Position numbers and translations under genes: made by a program. This document shows, piece by piece, positions 37,943 through 48,705 of a stretch of 64,000 bases of DNA; the first letter of the stretch is position 1, and each line of letters opens with the position of its first letter. The stretch is from NCBI GenBank assembly GCA_010909165.1, contig MU008161.1, forward strand, positions 1,488,001 through 1,552,000, given 5' to 3'. The DNA comes from Anthoceros angustus (Eukaryota; Streptophyta; Anthocerotopsida; Anthocerotales; Anthocerotaceae). The notes under the pieces were generated by a model. That model had not been told where the DNA came from. It did not search any database and worked only from the letters and a program-made list of their open reading frames with translations.

Positions 37943-39647
37943 AGGGCACACTCCTGATTCACAGGATTGCATTCTCTGTAGATAGTGAGGTAGTTGGGAC
38001 CGTCTCTTGTGGGAATCTGGCAGCTCCTAGACAGTTGTAAATGTTTTTTGGTTTTGACCAATCACCCCATCTGTAGCGGGTTCAGCTAGCAGATTACTTT
38101 CTGTGGAAGCAGTTTGCTCTAACCCTGTTTGGTTTGGAACTCTCCAGGCCAGCAACAAGTGTGAAGAAAGCAGCTGCCTTGCAGCAGCAGCGTGCAAAGT
38201 AGCTGGTATCATAGGTGTTGTCCGAATTTGTGTGGTTGCTTTCCCTTTCTGTTGCTATGGCGAAATTTTGTGATTGGATGTTTTTGGTTGGTATTCCTGC
38301 AAGCTCACTATCAGCCAAGTGTGTGTTGAGCTTGAAAGTGGTGAGAGAAGGGCTGGACAGGCATTTGCAGATGCAGTAATTCTAGTGCCTCATAAGTGTC
38401 CATTAGGTAGGGTTCCTTTGATAAGCGGCGTGCAGTGCAGAGGATCGTTATATGCCGGAGGTGAAAAGCTGGTCACAACCCAGCATGATGGGCATCTGCT
38501 CTTAAAACACAGTTGCGGATGAATGGAGAGCGCTTCAGATATTGGCCGGATGTTGTCCTCATAAGTTACATTCGAAGCGTCCATGATGGAGGCCACGTCA
38601 TGTTGAGGTCACATTTGGAGGGAAGAATTTCAAGAGGCAAAGAAAGATGTATGGCAGATTTACTGTCAGGTGGACGACAGAAACCGACAGTAGCAGTGGA
38701 AGACGTGTGGGCCACAGTTGCCTGTTTCTCTGTTTTGGCCGCTGCATTCTCTCAATGGCAGCTGATTGTGTGGCACTGCAGGGTGATCGGTCCTTTCCAG
38801 CCGGCCTGATAGTACTTTCTGTTGGACGTTGCGTTGCGCTGCAGCAGGCAGGCCGGGCCGCCGGACGAGGTAAAGGGAAATGCAATGCCCATGGCCAATT
38901 GCAACAAGCCTGGTAGCTGTGAAGTCATGATCCCTCCTTCGCTGTCGCAGGGTATGCATCCGACCACTTCACAACCGTCCCGAGTGCCTAAAGCAGGCGC
39001 CGGAAAGCAAGGGAGTGAAAAGACAAGAAACTGTACCCCACTGTTGCGAGTGCATCATGAGAAGACCGCGCGGGGGTGGATGTGGCTCGGTCCTAGGAGA
39101 AAGCGAAGAGCGCATGCGGCGCTGCAAACGAGCCAGCCCCTCTCTCACATCATGAGGATGCCATGTACACCACGCTTCTGACAACTGGCTGCAACAGCTT
39201 TACTTTTGCACACCAGAAACAAGGCGCGCCCATGTACTGTGCTGTACCTCGCCTGAAGAGCTCTGGCGCGCTGGCCAACTTGACCTCCTTCCTCTCATCA
39301 TCCATGGACTCTGGCTGCAGGCTGTGAGCTCGCGGTACGAGCGTGCTGCGTGGTGCCCTTCTGGAATGCTGGCCCCGGGCCTTGAATGCTAGACAGAAGC
39401 ATGGCCTCAGGATCTGGCTTCCCCGCACCGATGTCCGGGAAAACAAAGCATTTCTGTTGCCACCCTGGACCTGGGGCCGAGGCTGGCAAAGCGAGCCCGA
39501 GCCCGAGCCCGAGCTCTCGGGTCCGCGATGCCGCCTTCCCGCTCGCGCCTCCAGTGTTCAGGACCCGCCCATCCCATTCTCATTCCCATTCCCTCCCACC
39601 GCCCAGCAGATCGCCCAATGATTGGTGCGGGGCCTGGGCCTGAGCCT

Positions 39648-39680
<33 letters not shown>

Positions 39681-39710
39681 AGCAGGGCCTGAGGTCACGC
39701 CCTCCCGGCC
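37943..39710. other. Intergenic between E2 and Atg22-like genes
   Basis: About 1.77 kb. The first part is presumably the 3' untranslated region of the E2 gene. No recognisable gene follows. Two GAGCCC microsatellites sit near the right end, just upstream of the Atg22-like start codon. Confidence 0.45.
39488..39682. repeat. Two GAGCCC hexanucleotide microsatellites
   Basis: A short run of gagccc units lies at about 39,488-39,513. A longer one of about eight imperfect units lies at 39,632-39,680, ending about 30 bases before the Atg22-like ATG. They are likely in the 5' untranslated region or core promoter. Confidence 0.8.
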
Positions 39711-41654
39711 ATGGCCGAAATCGAGTCCGGGACGCCCTCCAACTCGCGCATCTCGGGAGCCTCCTCGTCCAGCAAAATCTACAACTCCAGGCCCAACACC
39801 GGCGACTCGCCCGAGTACCACGACACGCTCACCTTCGACGCCGACTCCTCCATCTCCAGGTCCTCCAAGGACACCTCCGACCGGGAGCTCTGGGGCTGGT
39901 ACTTGTACGACTTCGGCGCCGCGGCCTACCGCTGCGGCGTCGTCGTCGTCTTCTACCCGCTGCTCATCGTGTGGCTGGCCACCAGGGCCTCGCTGCACCA
40001 GCAGGGCAGCGACATCGCGGCCTTCCCGTCCCCCGACTTCTCCGCGGCGCAATGCGGGGGGAACGTCACCGCCGACTGCTCCGTGTGCGTGCTCGGGGAC
40101 GGATACCGCTACCGGGGCTCCGGGGGAGGCATGGCGGAATTGCCCGCCGTCCGGGTCAGCCTGGGGGGCGCGCTGGACCTCAGCCCCTACTCCCTGCTCA
40201 CCGTCCTGCTGGGCGTGGTGCTCGTGTTCCAGCTGCTGGCCTTCGTCACCCTCAGCCCGCTCATCGACCACGGCACCGGTAAGAAGAGCCTGCTGGCGGT
40301 GTCCACCGGGGTGGGCGTGGCCGCCCTCATGCTCTCCATCAACCTGTACAAAGCCACCTTGTGGTGGACGGCTGTGCTGCTCTTCGTCGTGTCGGATGTG
40401 GCGTTCGGCCAGGCGCTTGTCGTCTACAACTCCTTCCTACTCCCGCTCACCAAGGGCCTGCCCGAGTTGCGCCAGAGCCTCATGGTGGGCACCAGCAACA
40501 AGGATCAGGTACTTGCTGGAGTTGCTCAACGTTCCCCCTTGCCTGCATCGCATTTGGCTGCCGGCTCTTCATGTGTGTGCCTGTCATGGAAGCAGGAGCT
40601 GGCCAGGCTGCACGTGGTAGGGTCGGTGTCGCTGGGAGGAGCCACATTCGGGAACGTCGGGGGTTTCCTGGCCGTGGTCTTGGCATACGGGAGCGTGGCG
40701 TACATCCCCGGGCTCACGGACGCCTTCGCCTTCCGGGCGTCCATCACGATTGCCGGGGTGTGGTGGGCGGTGTGGACCTTCCCCGCGGTGTCCTGGCTGC
40801 GGTGCTACCGGGGGCCGCCCTTCCCGGACACCGTGTTCAAATGGGGGCTGGGGTGGCAGAACCTGTGGTGCCTGCGGACGGAATGCGGCAGGCTCAGGTA
40901 TGCGTTCTGGATCCTGGCTGCGCACTTCGTCTTCACCAACGGGAGCACCAGCCTGTTCCAGGCCACGGTCTTGTATGGGAGGGAGACGCTGTGTATGAGC
41001 AACAGGGAGACGGTGGTGATGGCTTTGGTGGTGTCTCTGTCTGCGGTGCTGGGGTGTCCCTTGTTCGGCTGGCTGCAGAACTGGGCGGGCTTTGACAGCA
41101 CCGTCGTCATCGCCAACATTCTCACGGTCATGACCATCACGGCGTGCTACGCCATGCTGGGGTTTGTGACGGGGCAGGACTCCGTGGGTCTGCACCACCA
41201 GTGGGAGGCCTATGCCATGGCGGCCTGCTATGGCTTTTGCTCCGGAGCTCTCATGTCCTTCTCCCGCACCCTGTTCCTGGACTGTGTCCCGCAGCGGCAA
41301 CAGGGCCTCATGTTCTCCCTCTACGGGCTTGTGCACCAGGCTGGGACCTGGGTGGGTTCGCTCGCCGTCTCCGTCTTCCTGCAGTCTTCCTTAGACCTCA
41401 GATACTCCTTCCTGTATGCTGCGGTTATGCTCCTTTCCGCATCCATTCTGTTGCTGCTCACCGTGGATCACGCGCAAGGGATGATAGACGCTGGCCATAT
41501 CATCAACCGAGACAACACCGATGACATTCCGATGAGTGTTATCAGCGGAGACTCTCCCAATGTCAGGGACTTTTCCTCCTCCTCCACCGTAGTTAGGGAA
41601 TCCTCGTCCAAAGAGCAAAATGTAATTCCATTTGGCTTTCTCGTCAGACTATGA
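39711..41654 (+). CDS. Atg22-like major-facilitator transporter
   Basis: The Atg22-like family includes the yeast vacuolar amino-acid effluxer. The transport substrate here is unknown. The N-terminus is a Ser-rich cytosolic tail of about 60 residues, followed by the family signature ELWGWYLYDFGAAAY at the first membrane segment. Several further hydrophobic helices follow, with a conserved late region (SRTLFLDCVPQRQQGLMFSLYG). The frame is open throughout, but 40,509-40,595 (GTACTT to GAAGCAG, 87 bp) looks like an intron. Removing it joins TSNKDQ to ELARLHV and gives 618 residues; keeping it adds 29 atypical residues. The start ATG follows a GAGCCC microsatellite. It is convergent with the PEX2 gene, with 247 bp between stop codons. 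Confidence 0.88.
   Translation: MAEIESGTPSNSRISGASSSSKIYNSRPNTGDSPEYHDTLTFDADSSISRSSKDTSDRELWGWYLYDFGAAAYRCGVVVVFYPLLIVWLATRASLHQQGSDIAAFPSPDFSAAQCGGNVTADCSVCVLGDGYRYRGSGGGMAELPAVRVSLGGALDLSPYSLLTVLLGVVLVFQLLAFVTLSPLIDHGTGKKSLLAVSTGVGVAALMLSINLYKATLWWTAVLLFVVSDVAFGQALVVYNSFLLPLTKGLPELRQSLMVGTSNKDQVLAGVAQRSPLPASHLAAGSSCVCLSWKQELARLHVVGSVSLGGATFGNVGGFLAVVLAYGSVAYIPGLTDAFAFRASITIAGVWWAVWTFPAVSWLRCYRGPPFPDTVFKWGLGWQNLWCLRTECGRLRYAFWILAAHFVFTNGSTSLFQATVLYGRETLCMSNRETVVMALVVSLSAVLGCPLFGWLQNWAGFDSTVVIANILTVMTITACYAMLGFVTGQDSVGLHHQWEAYAMAACYGFCSGALMSFSRTLFLDCVPQRQQGLMFSLYGLVHQAGTWVGSLAVSVFLQSSLDLRYSFLYAAVMLLSASILLLLTVDHAQGMIDAGHIINRDNTDDIPMSVISGDSPNVRDFSSSSTVVRESSSKEQNVIPFGFLVRL
40509..40595 (+). other. 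Probable 87-bp intron of the Atg22-like gene
   Basis: It begins CAG|GTACTTGCT and ends GGAAGCAG|GAG. Its length is a multiple of three and it has no in-frame stop, so splicing and retention both keep the frame. The encoded stretch (Ser, Ala and Cys rich) lacks family similarity, which favours splicing. Confidence 0.75.
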
Positions 41655-41901
41655 TGCTGCCCAGGTTTAAATTCACCTGCTACACCAAGACCAGGCCAGT
41701 TCTATCTGATAGCCTAATGAAGGTTGTCCGCACGCAGCGAGTGATCTGTCGCCTGTTACATGCTACACTACCTTGCGTGTCTTTTTTGATCATGAATAAT
41801 GGCACATCAAATGATCCTACCAAGGTTTCTGCCTCACAAAAATTAGACAGAACAGCACCTTGCCCTAAGTAGCTAACACCCACCACTAGCAGGTTGGGCT
41901 C

Positions 41902-43710
41902 TCAAACTACAGCTGATCTCATCTGTTCACTCCCTGACCTCGGAATGCTCACTGCTTGTTGGTGACGCCTCATAGCTAGGATACCAGCGTTGCATCTCAC
42001 ACAACGGTATGAGGAGTTTGCTATGCACCGCGTCCGCAGGCAATAGTAGCAGTGCAGATGCCCACAAGGAAGGGCAGCAACACTCACAGCGATGTGTCTC
42101 TCCTCGCAAATGGGACATGCATCCTCGGGAAGATTGGCAACAGAAGAGTGCCCATTCAGAAAAGGGAATGCCAGCTTCCTCATGGACAAGACATTCAGCA
42201 GTGGCAGGAATAGCAACAGTAGTTCCTGCACATGACAGCAACAAAATCCAGTCAGTTCGAACAAGAATGCTTTTGACTATGTTACCCTTCAAACACGCAG
42301 ATTACGTTACAAGGAGAAAGTATCGATACTGCGCTTGAGAGCCAGCACATACCGAGAATTCATGCCAGACCAACTGCCGATTCATATATTCAAAGCTCAC
42401 AGCTCTGTTCATGGTAGGTCGTTCATAAACCAAGCGTGCTCTCAATAACCTCTCCACAAGAGTAGGATACCTGCTTCAGGTACAGGTTATTTCCAGTCAT
42501 TAAACTCGTGAGAGCACGAGAACATGCCTTCAAGGACAGATGAAAGTCACCTTCCAGAGTATAAGAAGACGAGGTGGTTCAAAAAATTGGCGACGTTGCA
42601 TACTTTTTCCAGCTTCTGCACCAAACCCCAAGCCCAGCGCGTCCATGAATTCTGCCAAACATGAAAGGCGTTACATCAGAAACTCTAGTGACCATGACAC
42701 TTACCAGACTTGGTATGATAGCACGTGTGTAGATATTGAACCTGTTCACCATCACCCCATCTTTGAAAAGCCGAGAACATTTGAAGGCGAGCCAATCCAT
42801 AACGGCAACCGACCATGGCCAAGCAGTAACATATCTTTTGAAACTTTGTGAGGCCTGGTCCTTCAAGTCCGGTTCTCACTGTCCAGACAAAAACAGGAAT
42901 CTCATAAACATGCACCACACCTACGATGCAACAGGTCAGAAACAGAAACGACTACCTACCTTTTCCAGCTGCTGCAAGGACGTCGTAACCCCGTTCATCC
43001 CGATATCGCAAATTCATGAGCGCATTACCAGGAGTAGGACGGTCTACCCAAATGGAGAATCTCCATATCAGTGCTCCTAGGAAAGCATTTAGCTCTGGTT
43101 CGTAACGAGACAGGAAACCTGGCTGCACAAAATAGAGCGTCACCAGCCCACCAGAAGGAACGGGAATTCCACCCATAATGTATATGAGAAAAACACCACT
43201 AAGAACTTGCAGATCTAACACAAAAATGAGCAGCACGAGTGACCATTCCTAGCCTACCTCTGTAACAGAAGGGCGTACCTGTGACAACGAAAACACTTTC
43301 ATGAGCTGCTCTTTCAGCATGCCAGCCATCTCCAGATCAAGTCTTACGGCATCAAATTGATTCACCCGTAGAATTGGTATAGAAACTGGTCTCTGAAACG
43401 AATCAGCAATCAGGGCAAGAGCCGTCAAATTCAGAGCCCTAACACTTGCATTCGAGTTGCACAGGTAATGCATGAAAGCTGTCCGCAGCTTTGTTCCAAA
43501 CATCTAATTGTCCACAAACCAGGAGATGAAAGATGGACACACCTTAAGCGCCAGCCGCATCTGCTCCCACTGTCCTTCAACAGCTCGAAACTCATCCCTC
43601 CAAGCATGCTCTGGAGGAGGAGGGACATTATGCAGACGCCTCCTCAATTCCTCCGACCTGCCGAATCCCAAATGACCAGGGGCCTGCAGAGACGCGGAGC
43701 TGCTGGCCAT
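41902..43710 (-). CDS. PEX2: Peroxin-2 (PEX2), RING-type peroxisomal E3 ligase
   Basis: PEX2 forms a membrane ubiquitin-ligase complex with PEX10 and PEX12 that recycles the PTS1 receptor PEX5. Seven exons on the minus strand are 43,710-43,543, 43,392-43,279, 43,122-42,960, 42,878-42,742, 42,651-42,551, 42,470-42,353 and 42,225-41,902. Their junctions are in phase and give 374 residues. Diagnostic stretches are ILRVNQFDAVRLDLEMAGML, SRYEPELNAFL, WRFSIWVDRPTPGNALMNLR and SFEYMNRQLVWHEFS. The C-terminal RING spans about residues 304-345 (CPIC, PCGHLHCYYC, CVRC). The ATG at 43,710 precedes a non-conserved 56-residue first exon, so the exact N-terminus is less certain. Confidence 0.95.
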
Positions 43711-45489
43711 CACCGCGCCCCAGTCCTAACCCTAATTCGCCGCTCCTCCCAGCTCTCATCAAAGACGCCTACCGCTACAAGGTAGCGGAATGGCGGCAGC
43801 GGCATCAGCGGCAGCTATTGCTATCGAAGCTGCGCCGTGCACTTTGATGCATCTCTATGCACAAAGTAAACGGAACGGCCTGTAAAACGGATGTGGAATA
43901 CTTAAGAGGTAACAGTCGTTACAGCAACAGCGATGCGCCAACCACCTCCAAAGATGCGCAGAACTTCGCCTGCTTTGCGCCCGCGCACTGCGCTGTTTCT
44001 CGAAGCGGGGAGTGCAGCGTTCGCCGTAACCCAGCCTGCACTTGGCAACAACTTGTAGAATTTATCATACTTTATCCACCTATATTCTATCTTTATTATG
44101 ACGCTGCTTAACAAGCCGGCTCCTAAAACTCGTCACGTTATTAATGGGCGCGTGTATGTGCAGACGTGGGGCCCACCATTTAGACGCTAGTTGGATGCCA
44201 GCACGTGCCTACGTCCAGACCTAATGCGGTCGGCGACTCCGCATAGAGACTCAATGTACTTCCATCGGCGACTCCGCATAAAGACTCAATGTACTTCCAT
44301 CCCCCTGCTATTGAAATCCAAGGGGCTTTGGGTAAGGTTTTTTCTCGTTTTATCAAGGAGTGTGCAAAGGCCTACCACAACCACAGGAATGGGGTTGGTC
44401 TTCCCCTTTCCAACGTCATGATATATTTCAAGCAACAGGTTTCCATCGTCCTATAAAGGGCCTTGGCCAGCGCTATCTTTAGGAGGATCACGAGTGCTGG
44501 AGACGCGGCATTGGCGGCACTAGTGGTAAGTAGGCCCTCCCCTATCTCGAACGGCGACATCTAGGGGGCAGTTGGGGGTTATAGGGTAGATTAAAGCAGG
44601 GGCATGCCCCCCTGGCCCGATGCCCCGTCGTGGGTTGTCCCCTTTCGCCTCGGAGTAGATGGGATTTCCCATCTTGTTCTTTTTATAAAGTCTACACATT
44701 CCCCCTATCAAGATACCTATAGCTTACTTTGAAGCCTACACTAAGGCTTTCTTTCTAATCCATTCTTAGAGCCTAAGAATAAATATAGAGACAGAAATAA
44801 ACATTCAAAGGATTCACAGCAAAAAGTGAGTTTGTTCTCTTCTCTCACATATACCTAGAAGTATGCTCAATCTTATCATGGTACATATGGCTCATTTTCC
44901 AGCCTAAATTGAGAGCATTCTTCCAAATCAAGCCGTAGAGTCTTCGGGCAAGTATGGAGATTGCAATAAGCATTTAAAGGCATGACGACAGAAAATGAGT
45001 TATTGAGCAGGCTCACACTTGATTCTCATCTCACATTAGGATTGTGTACATCTTCTCCTTCCTATTTTTTGCGAATGCTTTTAGCTGGTAGCAATCTCGA
45101 CAATGTTCTTTTTTCGTTTTAAATTATCTCCAAGGCCACTCTCCATTTTGTTCAGCTAGCTTTGAATCCTATGGACGCTCAAAGGAATTCAAAGTTTGTG
45201 CTCCACGTGATCGGGCTTCTAGCTAACGTAGTTGACACAACAGGATATTGGCTCCAGCACAAGCATGCTTCACCAAAGAAGTATTTGATCGTAGGAGGTT
45301 CTGCATTGTCCGAAGGGTATCCTCCTAAGCTGTGTACCAGCATTTATGTGGCATATCTTGAGGTTTTGTTGATGCTTGTAAGCCGTTAGCACATGTCGTG
45401 TCCTCTCCTACAAGGGAAGGCTTGACCTGACGTAGATACAAGAGTACGGAGAAGCTTACCTGTTGAATGTAATTGGCCATTCATTCGTA
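43711..45489. other. Intergenic, upstream of PEX2 to CACTA terminus
   Basis: The right flank of PEX2 presumably holds its promoter. The rest is AT-rich and shows no recognisable gene. A 36 bp phrase (cggcgactccgcata.agactcaatg) is repeated in tandem at about 44,230-44,300. The 75-residue open frame at 45,162-45,389 has no recognisable similarity. Confidence 0.4.
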
Positions 45490-45605
45490 CACTACAAGAA
45501 AATGAGGGTTTTTACAACGGTTTTTACAACGGGTGTTACAATGCGGCGTTTTAAAACGGTGCAACTTTTAAAACGCCGCAACAACGCCGTTGTAAAACGG
45601 GAGCT
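45490..45605 (+). mobile_element. CACTA (En/Spm-type) transposon terminus
   Basis: The sequence CACTACAAGAAAA at 45,490 is the classic plant CACTA terminal inverted repeat. It is followed by subterminal repeats of the acaacgg / aaaacgccg type (ttacaacggttttt, acaacgccgttgtaaaacgg). The three bases before it (gta) could be the target-site duplication. I do not find a clean TTTTCTTGTAGTG right end in this window. A weak candidate is the acaac/gttgta cluster at about 49,120-49,165. No CACTA transposase is visible, so it is a deleted or non-autonomous element. Confidence 0.7.
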
Positions 45606-45627
45606 TCATGATATTGTAAAATTGCTG

Positions 45628-45840
45628 ACATGGCCAGTTCCAGTGCCATGTCATTAAAGTGGTAATATGGCGCCACATCACCGCCACATCACCAAGTGAT
45701 GACATGGCATGTTGTTGCCACATGGCCCTTCATTGCCACATCATCAGGTGATGATGTGGCATGATTTGATGACATGGCCCTCATCGCCACATCACCATGT
45801 GATGACGTGGTGCCCATTGCCATGTGGCGCCTAGTCGGTA
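45628..45840. repeat. Cluster of TGACATGGC / GCCACATCA palindromic repeats
   Basis: Over about 210 bp the words gatgacatggc, gccacatcacc and gatgatgtggc alternate in both orientations. They can fold into several hairpins, for example gccacatcatcaggtgatgatgtggc. This lies inside the presumed CACTA element. Confidence 0.7.
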
Positions 45841-45870
45841 ACCCTTGCCATGTCACCTATTTACAATACC

Positions 45871-46120
45871 TTTTACAAAACCATTCACAACATCCCAATT
45901 GCAAAAGGAATTACAATATCTAAGTTTGAGACGTCTCGGTGTGGGTACAACGCACTTTACAACGACCAGTTTTACAAAACCATCTACAATATCCCAATTG
46001 CAAAAGAAATTACAGCATCTAAATTTGAGACGTCTCGGTGTAGGTACAACGCACTTTACAACGACCAGTTTTACAAAACCATTTACAATATCCCAATTGC
46101 AAAAGGAATTACAACGTAAG
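45871..46120 (+). repeat. 99-bp tandem repeat (2.5 copies)
   Basis: Units start with ttttacaaaacca at 45,871, 45,970 and 46,069. The 99-bp period is a multiple of three, so a 33-residue repeat stays open across it (FYKTIYNIPIAK..., SKFETSRC..., YNALYNDQ). No protein family is recognised, and it may simply be transposon sequence. Confidence 0.8.
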
Positions 46121-46295
46121 AACTATAGAGGAGAAAGATCCTCACTTAACCCGGGCTTCAATCTAGGCACCAAATTGTCCAAAAACCAGCTGTCATCGTC
46201 CACTTGCTTGCGCTCCAATGTCAGTATTACGGCTCCTATGGCAAATCCAAAAAACAAAGTTAAAATGGGAGGACAATCAAAACTTGCAAATCAAA

Positions 46296-46325
46296 ACTGC
46301 ACCCACAATCAATTGTGGGTGCAGT
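46296..46325. repeat. Perfect 14-bp inverted repeat
   Basis: The arms actgcacccacaat and attgtgggtgcagt are separated by two bases (ca). This is a perfect hairpin in AT-rich DNA, perhaps the end of a small foldback element. Confidence 0.85.
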
Positions 46326-47542
46326 AGGTGACTTTAGGTAGGGAGCTCAGTTGCTCCTCTTCACCTCGACCTCGTGGTCCCCTTTGGTTGTCCCCTCCTA
46401 TATGGACTTTTCCTATCGTTTTTTCACCTTGATAAAATCTCCCCCCAGTGTGGGCCCCATTAAGTCTGAGCAAAGAAGTAAGATATCCTCAAAAATTATC
46501 TAAGCTCAATTGAGTATATTCTATTTTTAAAGATGAAAATATGCTAGGATTTTAGTTTTACCTTAAACTAGTTCAGACAATATTTCCCTCCAATTGATTC
46601 CCACAACGGAAGGTTCAAATCCTTTCACTTCATATTCTGTTCTTAGTAGACTAAACAGAATTTTTTTCTTTTTTCTTCTAAGTTCAATTTAATATACTCT
46701 ATTTTCAAGAATATGATGCTTTAACTAAACTCTTGCGATATGGAGAGACCCCGTCATACCAATTAGGGAAATCCTTTGTATCCTCTTGTTCTCTACCTTG
46801 AGGACTTTCCTTTTTGGCTGGACTTCTCTCGATATGGAAAGAGCCCATCATAGTAATTAGGTAAATCATTTATATCCTCTTATTCTCGATATGGAAAGAG
46901 CCCATCATAGTAATTAGGTAAATCATTTATATCCTCTTATTCTCGATATGGAAAGAGCCCATCATAGTAATTAGGTAAATCATTTATATCCTCTTATTCT
47001 CGATATGGAAAGAGCCCATCATAGTAATTAGGTAAATCATTTATATCCTCTTATTCTCTAGCTCGAGGACTATCCTTGTTTGGCTGAACTTCCACTATAA
47101 ATACTCTTCTAAGACATGAATCTTTATTCTTTCTTTATCTCTCGTTCGAGCTCTCCTAAAGTCATCTTATGTTAAATATATCTTTTCCTTAGAACAAGAC
47201 CTCTAGTGTGTAATTAAACTGATAATTTATCTTATCGATAAAAAAATTATACAATACGCAAAATAAACTCTCTTGTTTTTAGAGAAGACCAAGCTTTATA
47301 TTGTTGAGAATTACAAAACTTGCCCAACACGAGAAGCAAAGAAGTGGATTTGTTATTGGATAAAAGACGACCCTAGAATTCTCAACTGAATATTAGGGAA
47401 AGCAAACAAATAGCTGGGAGCAGGGGCCATCGAAGGGAAGGAGCTAGAAGTGCCTAACCACATCTTGCAAAAAATAAAGAAGAAAAGACCTGGGAAAGTA
47501 GGGACCTCCACACCTAATAAGAGTAGCTAGAGAGCGAGCAAA
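46326..47542. other. Intergenic AT-rich sequence before the RING-H2 gene
   Basis: Apart from the 57-bp repeats there is nothing recognisable. The last about 300 bases may be the promoter of the RING-H2 gene, or internal sequence of the presumed CACTA element. Confidence 0.35.
46827..47054. repeat. Four perfect 57-bp tandem repeats
   Basis: Units begin with tctcgatatggaaag at 46,827, 46,884, 46,941 and 46,998, with no differences seen between them. A diverged older unit precedes them near 46,735. No coding sequence is seen. Confidence 0.85.
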
Positions 47543-48705
47543 ATGAACTCATTCTCTACACAAGTCATGAGGCTACCGTCATCCAACACTCAAATGAGAA
47601 ACATGAGAGAACAAGAATTACCGTCTTCAATACAAGCTGCCCGAAGTTTGTGGTTTGGGCGTGATGAAGTACTCCCCTCTCAAATGAGAAACATGAGAGA
47701 ACAAAATTACCGTCTTCAATACAAGCTGAAGTTTGTGGTTTGGGCGTGATGAAGTACTCCCTCTCAAATGAGAAACATGAGAGAACAAAATTACCGTCTT
47801 CAATACAAGCTGCCAAGTTTGTGGTTTGGGCGTGATGAAGTACTCCCTCTCAAATGAGAAACATGAGAGAACAAGAATTACCGTCTTCAATACAAGCTGC
47901 CCGAAGTTTGTGGTTTGGGCGTGATGAAGTACTCCCCTCTCAAATGACAAACATGAGAGAAAGGGAATTACGAACTATGTGGTTTGGGCATGATGAAGCA
48001 CTCCCCTCTGAAGAAGCACTCCCCTTTGAAGAAGCACTCCCCTTTGAAGAAGCACTCCCCTCTGAAACAGGGTCATCTAACAACCAAGCTATATTCAGGC
48101 AAAGAAACTCATCAACATCATCCACAACCATTCGTGCGATGTGGTTTGATGTGCGAATCGATGCAGCTACTGCTGACCTTATAGAAAGGTTACCTGTAAC
48201 TCTTTTGAAGGTATGCATCTCATGAAAGCCTTGTCATGAATATTATGTGTATTGCTCTATATTGCTTGTATTTTATTGTATATTGTAGGTGTCATTATAT
48301 CGCATATATTGCATGCATGTCTTGCCTAGTGCTAGCTCATGTCACTCCATCTCTTTTTTGTTAATTACCTATTGGTATTCAAGTTTTTACAATTGAATTG
48401 TGAATCATTTGCTCAGCCAACGGACCGTCCTCAAGACAATTGTGTGGTTTGTTTGGAAACACCGAAATGTGGAGAGACTGTCAAACGTCTTCCTTGCCTG
48501 CACTCGTTTCACCATCAAGTAAGTATTAGTTGCCATGAGTTATCATGTATGCATGTAAAACTTAATATTTATTCCAACTAAAGTTGTATTTTTTTTGCAT
48601 GACATGTAGTGTATCGAAGACTGGTTATACTCAACCCCCTCATGCCCTATTTGCAAAACTTCCTTAATGGATATACAATTGGTTCAAAAATATCCAAAAT
48701 ATTAA
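47543..48705 (+). CDS. RING-H2 zinc-finger protein with tandem-repeat N-terminus
   Basis: A probable E3 ubiquitin ligase. Exons at 48,417-48,518 and 48,610-48,705 encode a compact C-terminal RING-H2: CVVC, CLHSFH, then CIEDWL and CPIC, ending at TAA 48,703-48,705. The exon before it ends at 48,210 (GAAG|GTATGC). Upstream lie five about 90-bp repeats, each encoding MRNMREQELPSS and SLWFGRDEVLPS-like words, then four 18-bp units encoding EEALPF. Starting at ATG 47,854 gives an open 184-residue protein. The likelier original start is 47,543, but repeat units 2 and 3 carry small deletions that break that frame. It lies right of a CACTA terminus, so it may be a captured gene. Confidence 0.7.
47597..48065 (+). 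repeat. Tandem repeats inside the RING-H2 gene
   Basis: Units start with caaatgagaaacatgagagaa at about 47,592, 47,680, 47,766 and 47,852, with a shorter fifth at about 47,941. Units 1 and 4 are full length and match. Units 2 and 3 lack g in caagaatt, part of gctgcccgaag and one c of ctcccc. Four 18-bp gaagaagcactcccctt units follow to about 48,065. Confidence 0.8.

Noticed and set aside
44191-45389. Small genes between PEX2 and the CACTA terminus
   Set aside because: Open frames of 60-76 residues show no similarity, no splice continuity and AT-rich random composition.
46560-46640. Possible tRNA (word ggttcaaatcc at 46,613)
   Set aside because: It looks like a Pol III B-box, but no A-box, acceptor stem or anticodon arm could be folded around it.
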